A DNA stretch of 22,802 bases. It comes from Arthrobacter sp. Its GTDB lineage: Bacteria; Actinomycetota; Actinomycetes; Actinomycetales; Micrococcaceae. The notes under the pieces were generated by a model. The model was not told the origin of the DNA and made no database searches. It saw only the letters and a program-made list of their open reading frames with translations. Position 1 is the stretch's first letter; each line of letters starts with the position of its first letter. Both the position numbers and the translations under genes were made by a program. The stretch covers positions 1-22,802 of the forward strand of contig JASLBS010000005.1 in the NCBI GenBank assembly GCA_030146405.1. Direction: 5' to 3'. Of this stretch, positions 6,743 to 13,810 are shown in pieces.

Positions 6743-7729
6743 TCAGTAACGGACGACGGGCGTGACGGTGACGGCATCCTCCGTCACGAGGAGATCGGCC
6801 CCGAACTCGAACGGTACGGGTTCCGACACCGAGCGGATCGCGCCGGAGAAGTAGTCCTGAAGTTCGGTGTCGAGCCGTGCCACCCCCTTCAGCGGAGCGA
6901 GTGACCAGCTTCCGTCCGCGGCCGTGATGGAGGCCGTCGGATACTCCTCGACGGACCACTCGATGCTGCCGGCCAGCCGCTCGGTGGTCGGATAGTTGAA
7001 CGGGCAGTTCGTGGGTTGGAAGACCGTCTGGTTCGCGCAGTCGTCGAGGAAGGCGCGGAGCTGGTCCTCGACCACCTGCGTGAGCTGCGGCGTGGCCTCC
7101 GTGGCCAGGGCCAGAGGCGGCGGAGGTGAGGTGCGGTCGACGACGGCGGTCTGCTGTGCAGGGGCCGCGAAGAACTCCTCGGTGTACTCCGCCTCGACGA
7201 CCGTGGGATAGAAGGTGGCCAGCGGGGCGGCGCCTCCCGGCAAGCCCACCGTGATCCCGTTCACGGTGGCACCGACGCCGTTCACCACGGACACCTCGGT
7301 GATGGGCAGCACCGTCTCCTCGAACTGCCACACGTTGAAGAACCCCCACTCCCTGTCGATGCGTCGGAGCGGGAACACCGTGGTGTGCTCCGAGCCCGCC
7401 AGCAGATAGGTCACGGGTACCTCGACGCGATCGTCCGCGGTGTCGCGGGCCTCTTCCACCTGCACGTCCTCGAGCGGATCGGCCGCACTGCGGAGCGCGT
7501 CGCCATCGAGCAGGGCAGGATTGGCATTCTCGGGCACCGTGGCATTGAGCAGCCCGAGGGCCTTTCCGCCGTCACCGTCACGCAGCGCATCCAGGTACAG
7601 GCCCACCTGGTGCTCCGGGCTGTAGAGCCGCCCGTTGAGGACGGTCACGGCGGTGACGAAACCCGCACCGAGGAGCAGGAGCGCCAGCAGCCAGACTGCT
7701 GCGACCTTGAGGGCGGGGGTGGTGGACAC
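6743..7729 (-). CDS. Unrecognised membrane-anchored or exported protein
   Basis: A 328-residue protein of no family I can name. Residues about 7-30 (LKVAAVWLLALLLLGAGFVT) form one hydrophobic segment, either an uncleaved anchor or a signal peptide without lipobox. The remainder is hydrophilic and probably extracytoplasmic. It has two cysteines near residues 228-240 (DDCANQ and PTNCPF) that could form a disulfide. The region around 40-70 (HQVGLYLDALRDGDGGKALG) resembles the small-helix start of DUF4878/NTF2-like secreted domains, but only loosely. The start is GTG at 7729 with no clear Shine-Dalgarno. It follows the DUF3592-like gene by 26 nt on the same strand, so the two are probably one operon. 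The gene body is real by codon use and clean length. Confidence 0.75.
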   Translation of the reverse strand: MSTTPALKVAAVWLLALLLLGAGFVTAVTVLNGRLYSPEHQVGLYLDALRDGDGGKALGLLNATVPENANPALLDGDALRSAADPLEDVQVEEARDTADDRVEVPVTYLLAGSEHTTVFPLRRIDREWGFFNVWQFEETVLPITEVSVVNGVGATVNGITVGLPGGAAPLATFYPTVVEAEYTEEFFAAPAQQTAVVDRTSPPPPLALATEATPQLTQVVEDQLRAFLDDCANQTVFQPTNCPFNYPTTERLAGSIEWSVEEYPTASITAADGSWSLAPLKGVARLDTELQDYFSGAIRSVSEPVPFEFGADLLVTEDAVTVTPVVRY

Positions 7730-7755
7730 GCTGCAACGTTACCGGCTTGCCGCGA

Positions 7756-8136
7756 TCAAAAGGGCAGGAACCCCACCAGGGTCCCCACCACGGCGCACCC
7801 GAGTCCTATGCCTGCGGTGAGCCGGGTAGCCCGGTAGGGCTGCTGGAGCGACCACTGCTCCGGATCGCGCGCCCGGTAGAAGATGGTCACGTCCGTACCC
7901 GGACCGAGCGGCGGAGGCTGTGGGGTACGCCGCCGGCGGAACCCGCTGGACCAGAGGGCCTCGACGATGCGGTAGCGGTGATCATGCCAGCGGAGGTAGG
8001 GATGCCCCCTGTGGTCGAACGTCACGGCCTGGGTCTCCGACCAGGAACCGTGGGCGAGGCGGATGCCGAGGGCGGCGACGAGCAACACCAGCCCCACTGC
8101 GGTGAGAGTGGAACCCGCGATCTCGATCAGGACCAT
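7756..8136 (-). CDS. DUF3592-like small membrane protein
   Basis: A 126-residue protein with a hydrophobic segment at each end (IAGSTLTAVGLVLLVAALGI near the N-terminus, TAGIGLGCAVVGTLVGFLPF at the C-terminus) and a soluble domain between them. The middle part has the DUF3592 pattern: a beta-strand rich stretch, then GPGTDVTIFYRARDPEQWSL, which corresponds to the usual 'V.V.YdP.dP....' signature. No biochemical function is known for this family. The ATG at 8136 shares its A with the TGA of a possible 65-codon ORF upstream (TGATG). The protein downstream begins 26 nt after its stop, so the two are probably co-transcribed. Confidence 0.72.
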   Translation of the reverse strand: MVLIEIAGSTLTAVGLVLLVAALGIRLAHGSWSETQAVTFDHRGHPYLRWHDHRYRIVEALWSSGFRRRRTPQPPPLGPGTDVTIFYRARDPEQWSLQQPYRATRLTAGIGLGCAVVGTLVGFLPF

Positions 8137-8333
8137 CAGCGCCGGCCCTCGGAGTCGATCCCGTCGCCGTCACCGGCGACCGGGCCGTGTCGGTCCAGTA
8201 TCGCCGGCGGCAGCCGGAGGGCCGGGCCCGGACGCAGCGTCCACCCTGGAGTGCCGCTCCGGGAATGGTCGTGGGCCCTTGGGGGTCGCCGACGGCGGTC
8301 CGTGATCTGCCCGGAGCCCTCGTGTTCGACCAT
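8136..8333 (-). CDS. Possible leaderless 65-residue ORF ahead of the DUF3592 gene
   Basis: An ATG at 8333 opens a 65-codon frame (starting MVEHEGSGQITD, Arg/Pro/Gly rich, no recognised domain) whose TGA overlaps the DUF3592 start as TGATG. A TAGTCT box (plus-strand 8340-8345) sits 6 nt before that ATG, the spacing expected of a leaderless start. About 54 of 65 third positions are G or C, slightly lower than in neighbouring genes. Against it: no homology I recognise and a composition that random high-GC sequence can give. Apart from this ORF and two hairpins, 8137-8444 contains nothing I can assign. Confidence 0.3.
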   Translation of the reverse strand: MVEHEGSGQITDRRRRPPRAHDHSRSGTPGWTLRPGPALRLPPAILDRHGPVAGDGDGIDSEGRR

Positions 8334-8350
8334 AGGGCCAGACTACACAG

Positions 8351-8380
8351 CAGGACCGGCACCCTTCGGTCCCGGTCCTG
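8351..8380 (-). terminator. Second hairpin downstream of sugC
   Basis: CAGGACCGG (8351-8359) pairs with CCGGTCCTG (8372-8380). After a C-C mismatch the stem continues with ACC/GGT around CTTC. It lies about 65 nt past the sugC stop and just upstream (minus strand) of the TAGTCT box of the next transcription unit. It has no T tract, so this is a backup terminator candidate only. Confidence 0.45.
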
Positions 8381-8411
8381 TCCGTGAGCTGCGGCCGTGG
8401 CTGATGGTGCG

Positions 8412-8437
8412 ACTGCTGCCGGGGATGCGGCAGCGGT
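8412..8437 (-). terminator. Hairpin directly after sugC
   Basis: A 10-bp stem with one T-G wobble (8412-8421 with 8428-8437) and a 6-nt loop, 7 nt past the sugC stop on the minus strand. It is the likely end of the lpqY-sugABC transcript, although no T tract follows. Confidence 0.55.
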
Positions 8438-8444
8438 GACCGGT

Positions 8445-9806
8445 TCAGCCGGCGGCGTGCCGCCCACCGGCGGCCGTCGATCCTCCGGTGCGCGCCGTGC
8501 CGGAGTCCGCCGGGCCGGCTGAGCCGCCGTTGGGCTGACCGCTCCCACCGAGGCCGGCCCCGGAGTCGGTCCGCTGGGCATTCTCGATCTCCTCGGCCCG
8601 TTCCTCGTTCGCCTCCCGCGTCAGTTCAGCACCCGCTTCTGCGTCGCGGGTGAGATTGTCACCGGTCTCGGCGTCGAAGAGGTGCAGCTTCCGCGTGTCC
8701 AACCAGATCTCGGCCTCGCGTCCGCCGCGGATGCGGCTGGCGGCATCGAGCGTCACCACCACCTGTGGGCGCAGTTCGTCGGCGTCCATGTCCCGTGCGA
8801 GGCTGTCCAGCAGTTCACGCATCTCGGGTGCCGGGTCGAAGTCGATGTAGCCGTACTGCTCGTTGCCGAGCCACTCGGTGTGCGTCAGGGTGGCCATGAA
8901 CGTGGAACCGTTGGAGCGCTTGTGGTCCTCCACGAGTTTCGCGTCCTCGAAGAACTCGGGCCGTACTCCCACGAGGACGACCTTCTTGTCCGCGGCCTTC
9001 CGGACCTTCTCCTCGGGGATCCTGAGGTCACCGAGGGCCGTCTTCAGGACGTTCCCCTCGATGGTGGCCGGGAGGAAGTTCATGGACGGTGAGCCGATGA
9101 AACCGGCCACGAACAGGTTGACGGGCTGCTCGTACAGCTCGCGCGGGGATGCGATCTGCTGCAACTCCCCCTTCTTGAGCACGGCGACACGATCACCGAG
9201 CGTCATGGCTTCGGTCTGGTCGTGGGTCACGTAGATGGAGGTGACACCGAGCCGACGCTGCATCTGGGAGATCTCCGACCGCATCTGACCCCGGAGCTTC
9301 GCGTCCAGGTTGGAGAGCGGCTCGTCGAACAGGAAGGCGTCGGCCTGGCGGACGATCGCCCGGCCCATCGCGACGCGCTGACGCTGCCCACCGGAGAGGT
9401 TCGCCGGTTTGCGCTGCAGGTGGTCGGTGAGCTCCAGCGTCGCCGCGGCGTCGGTGACCAGCTTCTTCACCTGGTCCTCCGTGTGCTTGCCCTTGGCCAG
9501 GCGCAGGGGGAAGGCGATGTTCTCGTACACCGTCAGGTGCGGGTAGAGCGCGTAGTTCTGGAACACCATGGCCAGGTTGCGATCACGCGGTGCTTTGTCG
9601 TTCACGCGCTGCCCGTCGATGAGCAGGTCTCCGTCCGTGATGTCCTCGAGGCCCACGATCATGCGCAGGAGGGTGGACTTACCGCAGCCCGACGGGCCCA
9701 CCAGGATGATGAACTCGCCGTCGGCGATCTCGATGCTGATGTCGTTCACGGCGGGGAACCCGTCGCCGTACTTCTTGACCAGATTATTGAGGGTGATTGA
9801 AGCCAT
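8445..9806 (-). CDS. sugC: Sugar ABC transporter ATPase, SugC/MsmK/UgpC type, with long C-terminal tail
   Basis: A 453-residue nucleotide-binding subunit that drives sugar import at the inner face of the membrane. Walker A is GPSGCGKST (residues 37-45), the Q-loop is VFQNYALYPH (81-90), the signature is LSGGQRQRV (137-145), Walker B ends in LFDEP (Asp161, Glu162), and the H-loop is His195. An OB-type regulatory domain follows from about 240 to 380. Residues about 385-453 form an extra hydrophilic tail: an acidic LTRDAEAGAELTREANEE stretch, then Gly/Ser/Ala-rich sequence. Mycobacterial SugC, from memory, is about 390 residues, so the tail is an addition. The gene starts 30 nt after sugB with AAAGGA as a modest Shine-Dalgarno. 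Trehalose as substrate is inferred from the operon. Such ATPases can also be shared among importers. Confidence 0.92.
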   Translation of the reverse strand: MASITLNNLVKKYGDGFPAVNDISIEIADGEFIILVGPSGCGKSTLLRMIVGLEDITDGDLLIDGQRVNDKAPRDRNLAMVFQNYALYPHLTVYENIAFPLRLAKGKHTEDQVKKLVTDAAATLELTDHLQRKPANLSGGQRQRVAMGRAIVRQADAFLFDEPLSNLDAKLRGQMRSEISQMQRRLGVTSIYVTHDQTEAMTLGDRVAVLKKGELQQIASPRELYEQPVNLFVAGFIGSPSMNFLPATIEGNVLKTALGDLRIPEEKVRKAADKKVVLVGVRPEFFEDAKLVEDHKRSNGSTFMATLTHTEWLGNEQYGYIDFDPAPEMRELLDSLARDMDADELRPQVVVTLDAASRIRGGREAEIWLDTRKLHLFDAETGDNLTRDAEAGAELTREANEERAEEIENAQRTDSGAGLGGSGQPNGGSAGPADSGTARTGGSTAAGGRHAAG

Positions 9807-9836
9807 GGTGCGAATCCTTTTCTTGGTCCGGGGGAG

Positions 9837-10685
9837 TTACCCCTTGACGGCGCCCGAGGTCAGGCCTGAAACGATCTGGCGTTGGAAGAGCAGTACGAGG
9901 AGGACGATCGGGATGGTGACGATGATCGCCGCCGCCGAGATGGCACCCGTGGGAGCCTCGAACTGCGAGGCACCGGTGAAGAAGGCGAGCGCCGCGGGCA
10001 CGGGCCGCGCCGCTTCCGTGGACGTGAGCGAGATTCCGTAGACGAAGTCGTTCCACGCGATGAAGAACGCGATGATCGCCGTCGTGAAGACACCCGGCGC
10101 CGCCAGCGGGACGATCGCCTTCCGGAAGGCCTGCCAGGTGGTCGCGCCGTCCACCTGGGCCGCCTGCTCGAGCTCCCACGGTATCTGCCGGAAGAATGCG
10201 GCAAGGGTCCAGATGGAGATCGGGAGGGTCAGGGAGAGGTACGGGATGATCAGGCCCAGCCACGTGTCGTACAGGCCGATGGTGCGCCAGAGGTTGAACA
10301 GCGGCGTGACGATCGAGATGACCGGGAAGATCGAGACGGCGAGTGCCGTGGTGAGCACCAGCTTCTTGCCCGGGAAGTCCAGGCGCGCTATCGCATAGGC
10401 ACACAGCGTGGCCAGGACGACGGCGATGAACGTCGCGATCAGCGTGATGCCGATCGAGTTGCGCAGGGCCGAGAGGAACAGGCCCTGGGCGTCCCCGACC
10501 AGGATCTGCTCGTAGTTACTCGTGGTGGCCGTGCCCGACGAGGGCAGGAACGTGCCGCTCGTGAGATCGCTCGGCGTCTTGAAGGAGGTCGCGAGGATCG
10601 AGACGACGGGGAAGAGCGCGTAGACGAGCACGAGGACCGTCACGAGGGCCCAGAGCAGCTTGGCCTTGGTGGTGAGGTTCGTCAT
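9837..10685 (-). CDS. sugB: Sugar ABC transporter permease, SugB-like
   Basis: A 282-residue MalG-type permease with six predicted membrane helices, starting MTNLTTKAKLLWALVTVLVL. The cytoplasmic EAA loop is EQAAQVDGATTWQAFRKAIVP, which docks onto the ATPase. The ATG at 10685 overlaps the sugA stop by one base (TGATG), and GGGAGGA lies just upstream as a strong Shine-Dalgarno. The frame stays open further upstream, but that part translates as the out-of-frame shadow of sugA and is not protein. It pairs with SugA to form the membrane channel of the trehalose-type importer. Confidence 0.93.
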   Translation of the reverse strand: MTNLTTKAKLLWALVTVLVLVYALFPVVSILATSFKTPSDLTSGTFLPSSGTATTSNYEQILVGDAQGLFLSALRNSIGITLIATFIAVVLATLCAYAIARLDFPGKKLVLTTALAVSIFPVISIVTPLFNLWRTIGLYDTWLGLIIPYLSLTLPISIWTLAAFFRQIPWELEQAAQVDGATTWQAFRKAIVPLAAPGVFTTAIIAFFIAWNDFVYGISLTSTEAARPVPAALAFFTGASQFEAPTGAISAAAIIVTIPIVLLVLLFQRQIVSGLTSGAVKG

Positions 10686-11692
10686 CACTTTCCTCCCTGT
10701 GATCCGGCGAGATCCACCTTGAAGAGTTTGATCGCCACGAAGCAGATCAGGAGGACGCAGATGAACAGGAGCACCGAGACCGCCGATCCGAGCCCGATCT
10801 CGAGTCTGCTGATCGATTGCCGATAGGCGAGCAGGGACAGCACCTCCGTGCCGTATGCACCGTTGGTCATGATGAACACGTTGTCGAAGATCCGGAAGGC
10901 GTCCAGCGCCCGGAAGAGGACGGCGACCATGATGGCCGCCTTCATGTTGGGGATGATCACCTTGCGCATCTGCTCCCACCAGGTGGCACCGTCCACCTTC
11001 GCCGCCTCACTCAGTTCGTCCGGCACCTGGGCCAGCCCGGCGAGGAGGAGCAGCGAGATGAAGGGTGTGGTCTTCCAGATCTCCGACGCCATGATCACGA
11101 AGAGGGCCGTGGATCCCTGGGCGAACCAGTTCAGGTTCTCGTCGATCCCGGGTACCCAGCTGAACCAGTTGTTGATGTACCCGGAGTTGATGTCGAAGGC
11201 GTAGAACCAGGCGAAGGCGGACACCACGGTGATGATCCCGTACGGCACCAGGATCGCGGTGCGCAGGAGCCCGCGCACCGATTTGAGGGCCTTGTGCATC
11301 ACGAGTGCGAGGGCGAATCCGAGTATCAGCTCCACGATCACGGTCACCACGGTGATGAGCACCGTGGTCCACAGGCCCGACCACCAGACCTCGTCGCTGA
11401 GGATCACGGCGTAGTTGCCGAGGCCGATGAACTCCCGTTCGTCCGGGGCCGTGAGCCTGAAGCGGAAGAGTGATTCGTAGGTCGCCTGCAGGATCGGGTA
11501 CAGCGTGACGAGCAGCATGACCGCGAAGGCCGGCCCGGCGAGGATCCAGCCGAGCCGTCGTTCGGCCCGGGCGCGCTCGCTGTACTGCTTCGGTGCCTTC
11601 TTGGACTTGTCCTTGCCCTTGTCCCTGTCGAGATGCGGCCCGGGCTCGGCGGACGACGCCGTCGTCGTCCTGGCGGGAATTGCGGAGGTCAC
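10685..11692 (-). CDS. sugA: Sugar ABC transporter permease, SugA-like
   Basis: A 335-residue MalF-type permease. About 45 hydrophilic, basic residues (KDKGKDKSKKAPKQYSERAR) precede the first helix at GWILAGPAFAVMLLVTLYPI; five further helices follow. The EAA loop is SEAAKVDGATWWEQMRKVIIP. The start is GTG at 11692, overlapping the lpqY stop as GTGA, with GGAGAG about 6 nt before it. Earlier in-frame starts lie inside lpqY and give nonsense sequence. The order lpqY-sugA-sugB-sugC is the same as in the mycobacterial trehalose importer, which is the reason for the symbol. Confidence 0.92.
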   Translation of the reverse strand: MTSAIPARTTTASSAEPGPHLDRDKGKDKSKKAPKQYSERARAERRLGWILAGPAFAVMLLVTLYPILQATYESLFRFRLTAPDEREFIGLGNYAVILSDEVWWSGLWTTVLITVVTVIVELILGFALALVMHKALKSVRGLLRTAILVPYGIITVVSAFAWFYAFDINSGYINNWFSWVPGIDENLNWFAQGSTALFVIMASEIWKTTPFISLLLLAGLAQVPDELSEAAKVDGATWWEQMRKVIIPNMKAAIMVAVLFRALDAFRIFDNVFIMTNGAYGTEVLSLLAYRQSISRLEIGLGSAVSVLLFICVLLICFVAIKLFKVDLAGSQGGK

Positions 11693-13008
11693 AGGAGTCT
11701 CTCCCCTCTGAGTACCTGGGTGATGAAGGTGCTCGACGACCCCGGTGTGGTGTCCGGGTCGACGGCGGATGGCGGTGCCCACGACTGCTGGATGCCCGTG
11801 GAGACCTCGTTGTAGAACGGGGTCTGCGGGCGGGGCGCCGCGATCTGGAGGGAATCCCTGATGGTCACTGCCATGGGGAACGACTCCTCGATCCGAGGGT
11901 CCTCGTAGGCCTCCGTGTTGGAGGGCGGATTGCCGTTGGTCACGAAGTACTCGGCCTGGTTCTCGACCGAGACGATGCACTCGATCGCCTCGTAGGCCAG
12001 CTCCTGGTTGTCACTCTCCGCGCCGACACCGAGGTTGATGCCACCGAGCGGAGGCGCGGACTCCTGGTCCTCGATCACCCGCGGGAACACGGCCCAACCG
12101 ATGTCGTCGAGAACGGCCTGGTCCAGGGTGCCGGCCTCGACGGCACCGGAGGTCGCCGGCCATACGAACGGATAATTCACCATGAAGGAGCCGGAGTCCC
12201 CCTGGAAGCCGATGAGCGAGGCGTTCTCGTTCTGTGTGGGAAGAGCCGGCCCACCGAGACCCTCCCTGCCGATCGTGGAGATGATCCGCGCGGCCTCGGT
12301 CCCGGCCTCCGAGTCCAGACCGAGCTCGACCTCGTCCGCCGTCGCTTCCGGATCCACGATGATCGAGCCGCCCGCCGATTCCACCAGGGCGTTCACCCAT
12401 ACCGTCATGGATTCCGCCTGCGCCCCCTGGACGCCGAGTGCCTTGTCCTGGCTCTGCGCGGCCTCCATGATCTGGTCCCAGGTGACGGGCTGCGTCATGT
12501 CGAGACCGGCGGCCTCCGCCACGGAGGTCCGGTACCAGAGGATCTGGGTGTTGGCCCAGAAGGGAACCGTGACCAGTTCGTCCTTCCAGGTGGCTCCGGC
12601 GAGGGCGCCCTCCACGACGTTCTCCGTGGCGCGCTCTGCGAGGTCCTCGGGAACCGGCGCCAGGAAGCCAGGCTCTGCCAGTTCGGGGATGAACGGAGGG
12701 TCCAGGCTCATGATGTCCAGGGAGCTGTCCCCGGCGGCCAGGCGCCGGGCCAGCTGCTCGCGCTGCGAGGCCGCGTCGCTGGGAAGGAGCGAGGTCTCGA
12801 TGCTGTAGCGTCCGCCGGACTCGTCGCTGCACTTCTGCGCGATCGTGGCCTGACCGCCGTCGTCGGGATTGATGTACCAGGTCAGGGAGTTGTCCGAGTC
12901 GGCCGGGCCGCACCCGCTCATGACCAGCGTGCCCGCCACCAGGCCCACCAGGACGGCGGCTCCCGGACGGGTCCTCACCCCACCGCGTGTTCTTCGACTA
13001 GTCGGCAT
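11689..13008 (-). CDS. lpqY: LpqY-like trehalose-binding lipoprotein of an ABC importer
   Basis: A 439-residue solute-binding lipoprotein. The basic N-terminus and hydrophobic stretch end in the lipobox MSGC with lipidated Cys33, so the mature protein is anchored on the outer face of the membrane. Features shared with mycobacterial LpqY (recalled, not aligned) include IAQKCSDESGGRYSIE near the start, QLARRLAAGDSSLDIMSLD, NTQILWYR, VWVNALVESAGGS, NYPFVWP, GGINLGVG and a C-terminal RPQTPFYNEVSTGIQ. Its gene opens the four-gene importer operon. GGAGG lies 10 nt before the ATG at 13008. Disaccharide import, most likely trehalose, is inferred from gene order and these matches; maltose or related sugars remain possible. 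Confidence 0.88.
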   Translation of the reverse strand: MPTSRRTRGGVRTRPGAAVLVGLVAGTLVMSGCGPADSDNSLTWYINPDDGGQATIAQKCSDESGGRYSIETSLLPSDAASQREQLARRLAAGDSSLDIMSLDPPFIPELAEPGFLAPVPEDLAERATENVVEGALAGATWKDELVTVPFWANTQILWYRTSVAEAAGLDMTQPVTWDQIMEAAQSQDKALGVQGAQAESMTVWVNALVESAGGSIIVDPEATADEVELGLDSEAGTEAARIISTIGREGLGGPALPTQNENASLIGFQGDSGSFMVNYPFVWPATSGAVEAGTLDQAVLDDIGWAVFPRVIEDQESAPPLGGINLGVGAESDNQELAYEAIECIVSVENQAEYFVTNGNPPSNTEAYEDPRIEESFPMAVTIRDSLQIAAPRPQTPFYNEVSTGIQQSWAPPSAVDPDTTPGSSSTFITQVLRGERLL

Positions 13009-13032
13009 TCGTATCGAGCCTCCACATCTTCG

Positions 13033-13050
13033 TAGACAGGCGAGCTGACG
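13033..13050 (-). repeat. Downstream copy of a direct repeat in the lpqY leader
   Basis: TAGACAGGCGAGCTGACG on the plus strand. It matches 13118-13134 (TAGACAGGCTGCTGACG) except for one substitution and one inserted base. It lies in the presumed lpqY leader, 25-42 nt before the start codon. Its GCTGACG end also pairs with CGTCAGC at 13063-13069, giving a 7-bp stem with a 12-nt loop. Confidence 0.7.
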
Positions 13051-13083
13051 GTCCGGTGCGGTCGTCAGCCTGAGCGAGCTTGC

Positions 13084-13112
13084 ATTTTTGACCCTATGCC
13101 CTGCCGGGCCAA
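13084..13112 (-). promoter_or_regulatory. Candidate promoter of lpqY-sugABC
   Basis: On the minus strand TTGGCC (13112-13107) and AAAAAT (13089-13084) are 17 nt apart and match four of six consensus bases each. Transcription would begin near 13077 and give a leader of about 70 nt. It sits between the two direct repeats. No other box pair in 13009-13185 looks better to me. Confidence 0.4.
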
Positions 13113-13117
13113 ACCGC

Positions 13118-13134
13118 TAGACAGGCTGCTGACG
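13118..13134 (-). repeat. Upstream copy of the direct repeat before lpqY
   Basis: TAGACAGGCTGCTGACG on the plus strand, just upstream of the candidate -35 box. The centre-to-centre distance to the downstream copy is about 84 nt, or eight turns of B-DNA. Such a pair may be an operator set for a sugar-responsive regulator; no regulator gene lies in the window. Confidence 0.7.
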
Positions 13135-13185
13135 AACGCGCATCGGATGAAGGACGTGGGGGAGGAAGGGTGTGCGGAGGAGGAC

Positions 13186-13617
13186 TCAGGCGGGAAGGGC
13201 CGAGTTGTCCAGGGCGAAGGGCGGTCGCTCCACGTCCGCGGTGACAGCTCGGGCCGGGTCGGAGCCGAGCTCGACGATCCGGTTCTCCGCATCGACGTGG
13301 ACGACGGCGGGGACGAAGGTGCGTGCCTCGGCGTCGGTGAGCTGTGCGTAGGTGATGAGGATGACCAGATCCCCCCGCTGCACGAGGTGCGCTGCGGCAC
13401 CGTTGATACCCAGCACGCCGGATCCTCGCTCACCGGCGATGGTGTACGTCTCGAGGCGGGCACCGTTGGTGACATCGACGATCGAGACGAGTTCGCCGGG
13501 AAGGATGTCCGCGGCCTCCAGGAGGTCGAGGTCGACGGTCACGGATCCGACGTAGTGCAGATTGGCGTGGGTGACCGTGGCACGGTGGATCTTCGACTTG
13601 AACATTGTGCGATTCAT
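13186..13617 (-). CDS. panD: Aspartate 1-decarboxylase precursor
   Basis: A 143-residue pyruvoyl enzyme that decarboxylates L-aspartate to beta-alanine for pantothenate and CoA synthesis in the cytoplasm. The self-cleavage site is HYVGS, between Gly24 and Ser25, with Ser25 becoming the pyruvoyl group. Lys9 (FKSKIHRATVTHANLHYVGS), Arg54, Tyr58 (NGARLETYTI) and Asn72 (GINGAAAHLV) are the expected active-site residues. The ATG at 13617 is chosen because it aligns exactly with the mycobacterial N-terminus and puts the cleavage site at residue 24/25. The longer frame upstream adds 21 residues that do not fit. No other pantothenate gene is adjacent. Confidence 0.95.
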   Translation of the reverse strand: MNRTMFKSKIHRATVTHANLHYVGSVTVDLDLLEAADILPGELVSIVDVTNGARLETYTIAGERGSGVLGINGAAAHLVQRGDLVILITYAQLTDAEARTFVPAVVHVDAENRIVELGSDPARAVTADVERPPFALDNSALPA

Positions 13618-13714
13618 CGCCTCAAGGATACTGCCGATACCCCCGACGGGACGCCGGACACGGGGTGTTCTCGGGCACACCGGTTCCCTGAGGGATGTCG
13701 ACGAGGAGGCTGGG

Positions 13715-13785
13715 AGCGGGCGACGGGAATCGAACCCGCGTATCGAGCTTGGGAAGCTAGCGCTCTACCATTGAGCTACGCCCGC
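13715..13785 (-). tRNA. tRNA-Gly (anticodon CCC)
   Basis: On the minus strand GCGGGCG (13785-13779) pairs with CGCCCGC (13722-13716) as a perfect acceptor stem. The D stem is GCTC/GAGC, the anticodon loop is TTCCCAA (anticodon CCC), and the T arm is GCGGG-TTCGATT-CCCGT. The discriminator base is T and CCA is not encoded (TCCC follows). The anticodon stem CTAGC/GCTCG has one mismatch, U28 against C42. The 71-nt body is otherwise canonical. It sits 25 nt after the emfourin gene stop and about 100 nt before panD, all on the same strand. Confidence 0.96.
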
Positions 13786-13810
13786 ACGGTGGTTGAACCG
13801 CTCCATCACC

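Noticed and set aside
7385..8439. Plus-strand open frames over the exported-protein and DUF3592 genes
   Set aside because: No motifs and no Shine-Dalgarno; they are antisense to frames with clear membrane segments and the DUF3592 pattern.
13098..13109. GCCC/GGGC hairpin as a panD terminator
   Set aside because: The stem is only 4 bp and it overlaps the better explained lpqY promoter region.
13788..13810. GGTG/CACC dyad after the emfourin gene as a terminator
   Set aside because: Stem too short with a large loop; read-through into the tRNA is equally likely.
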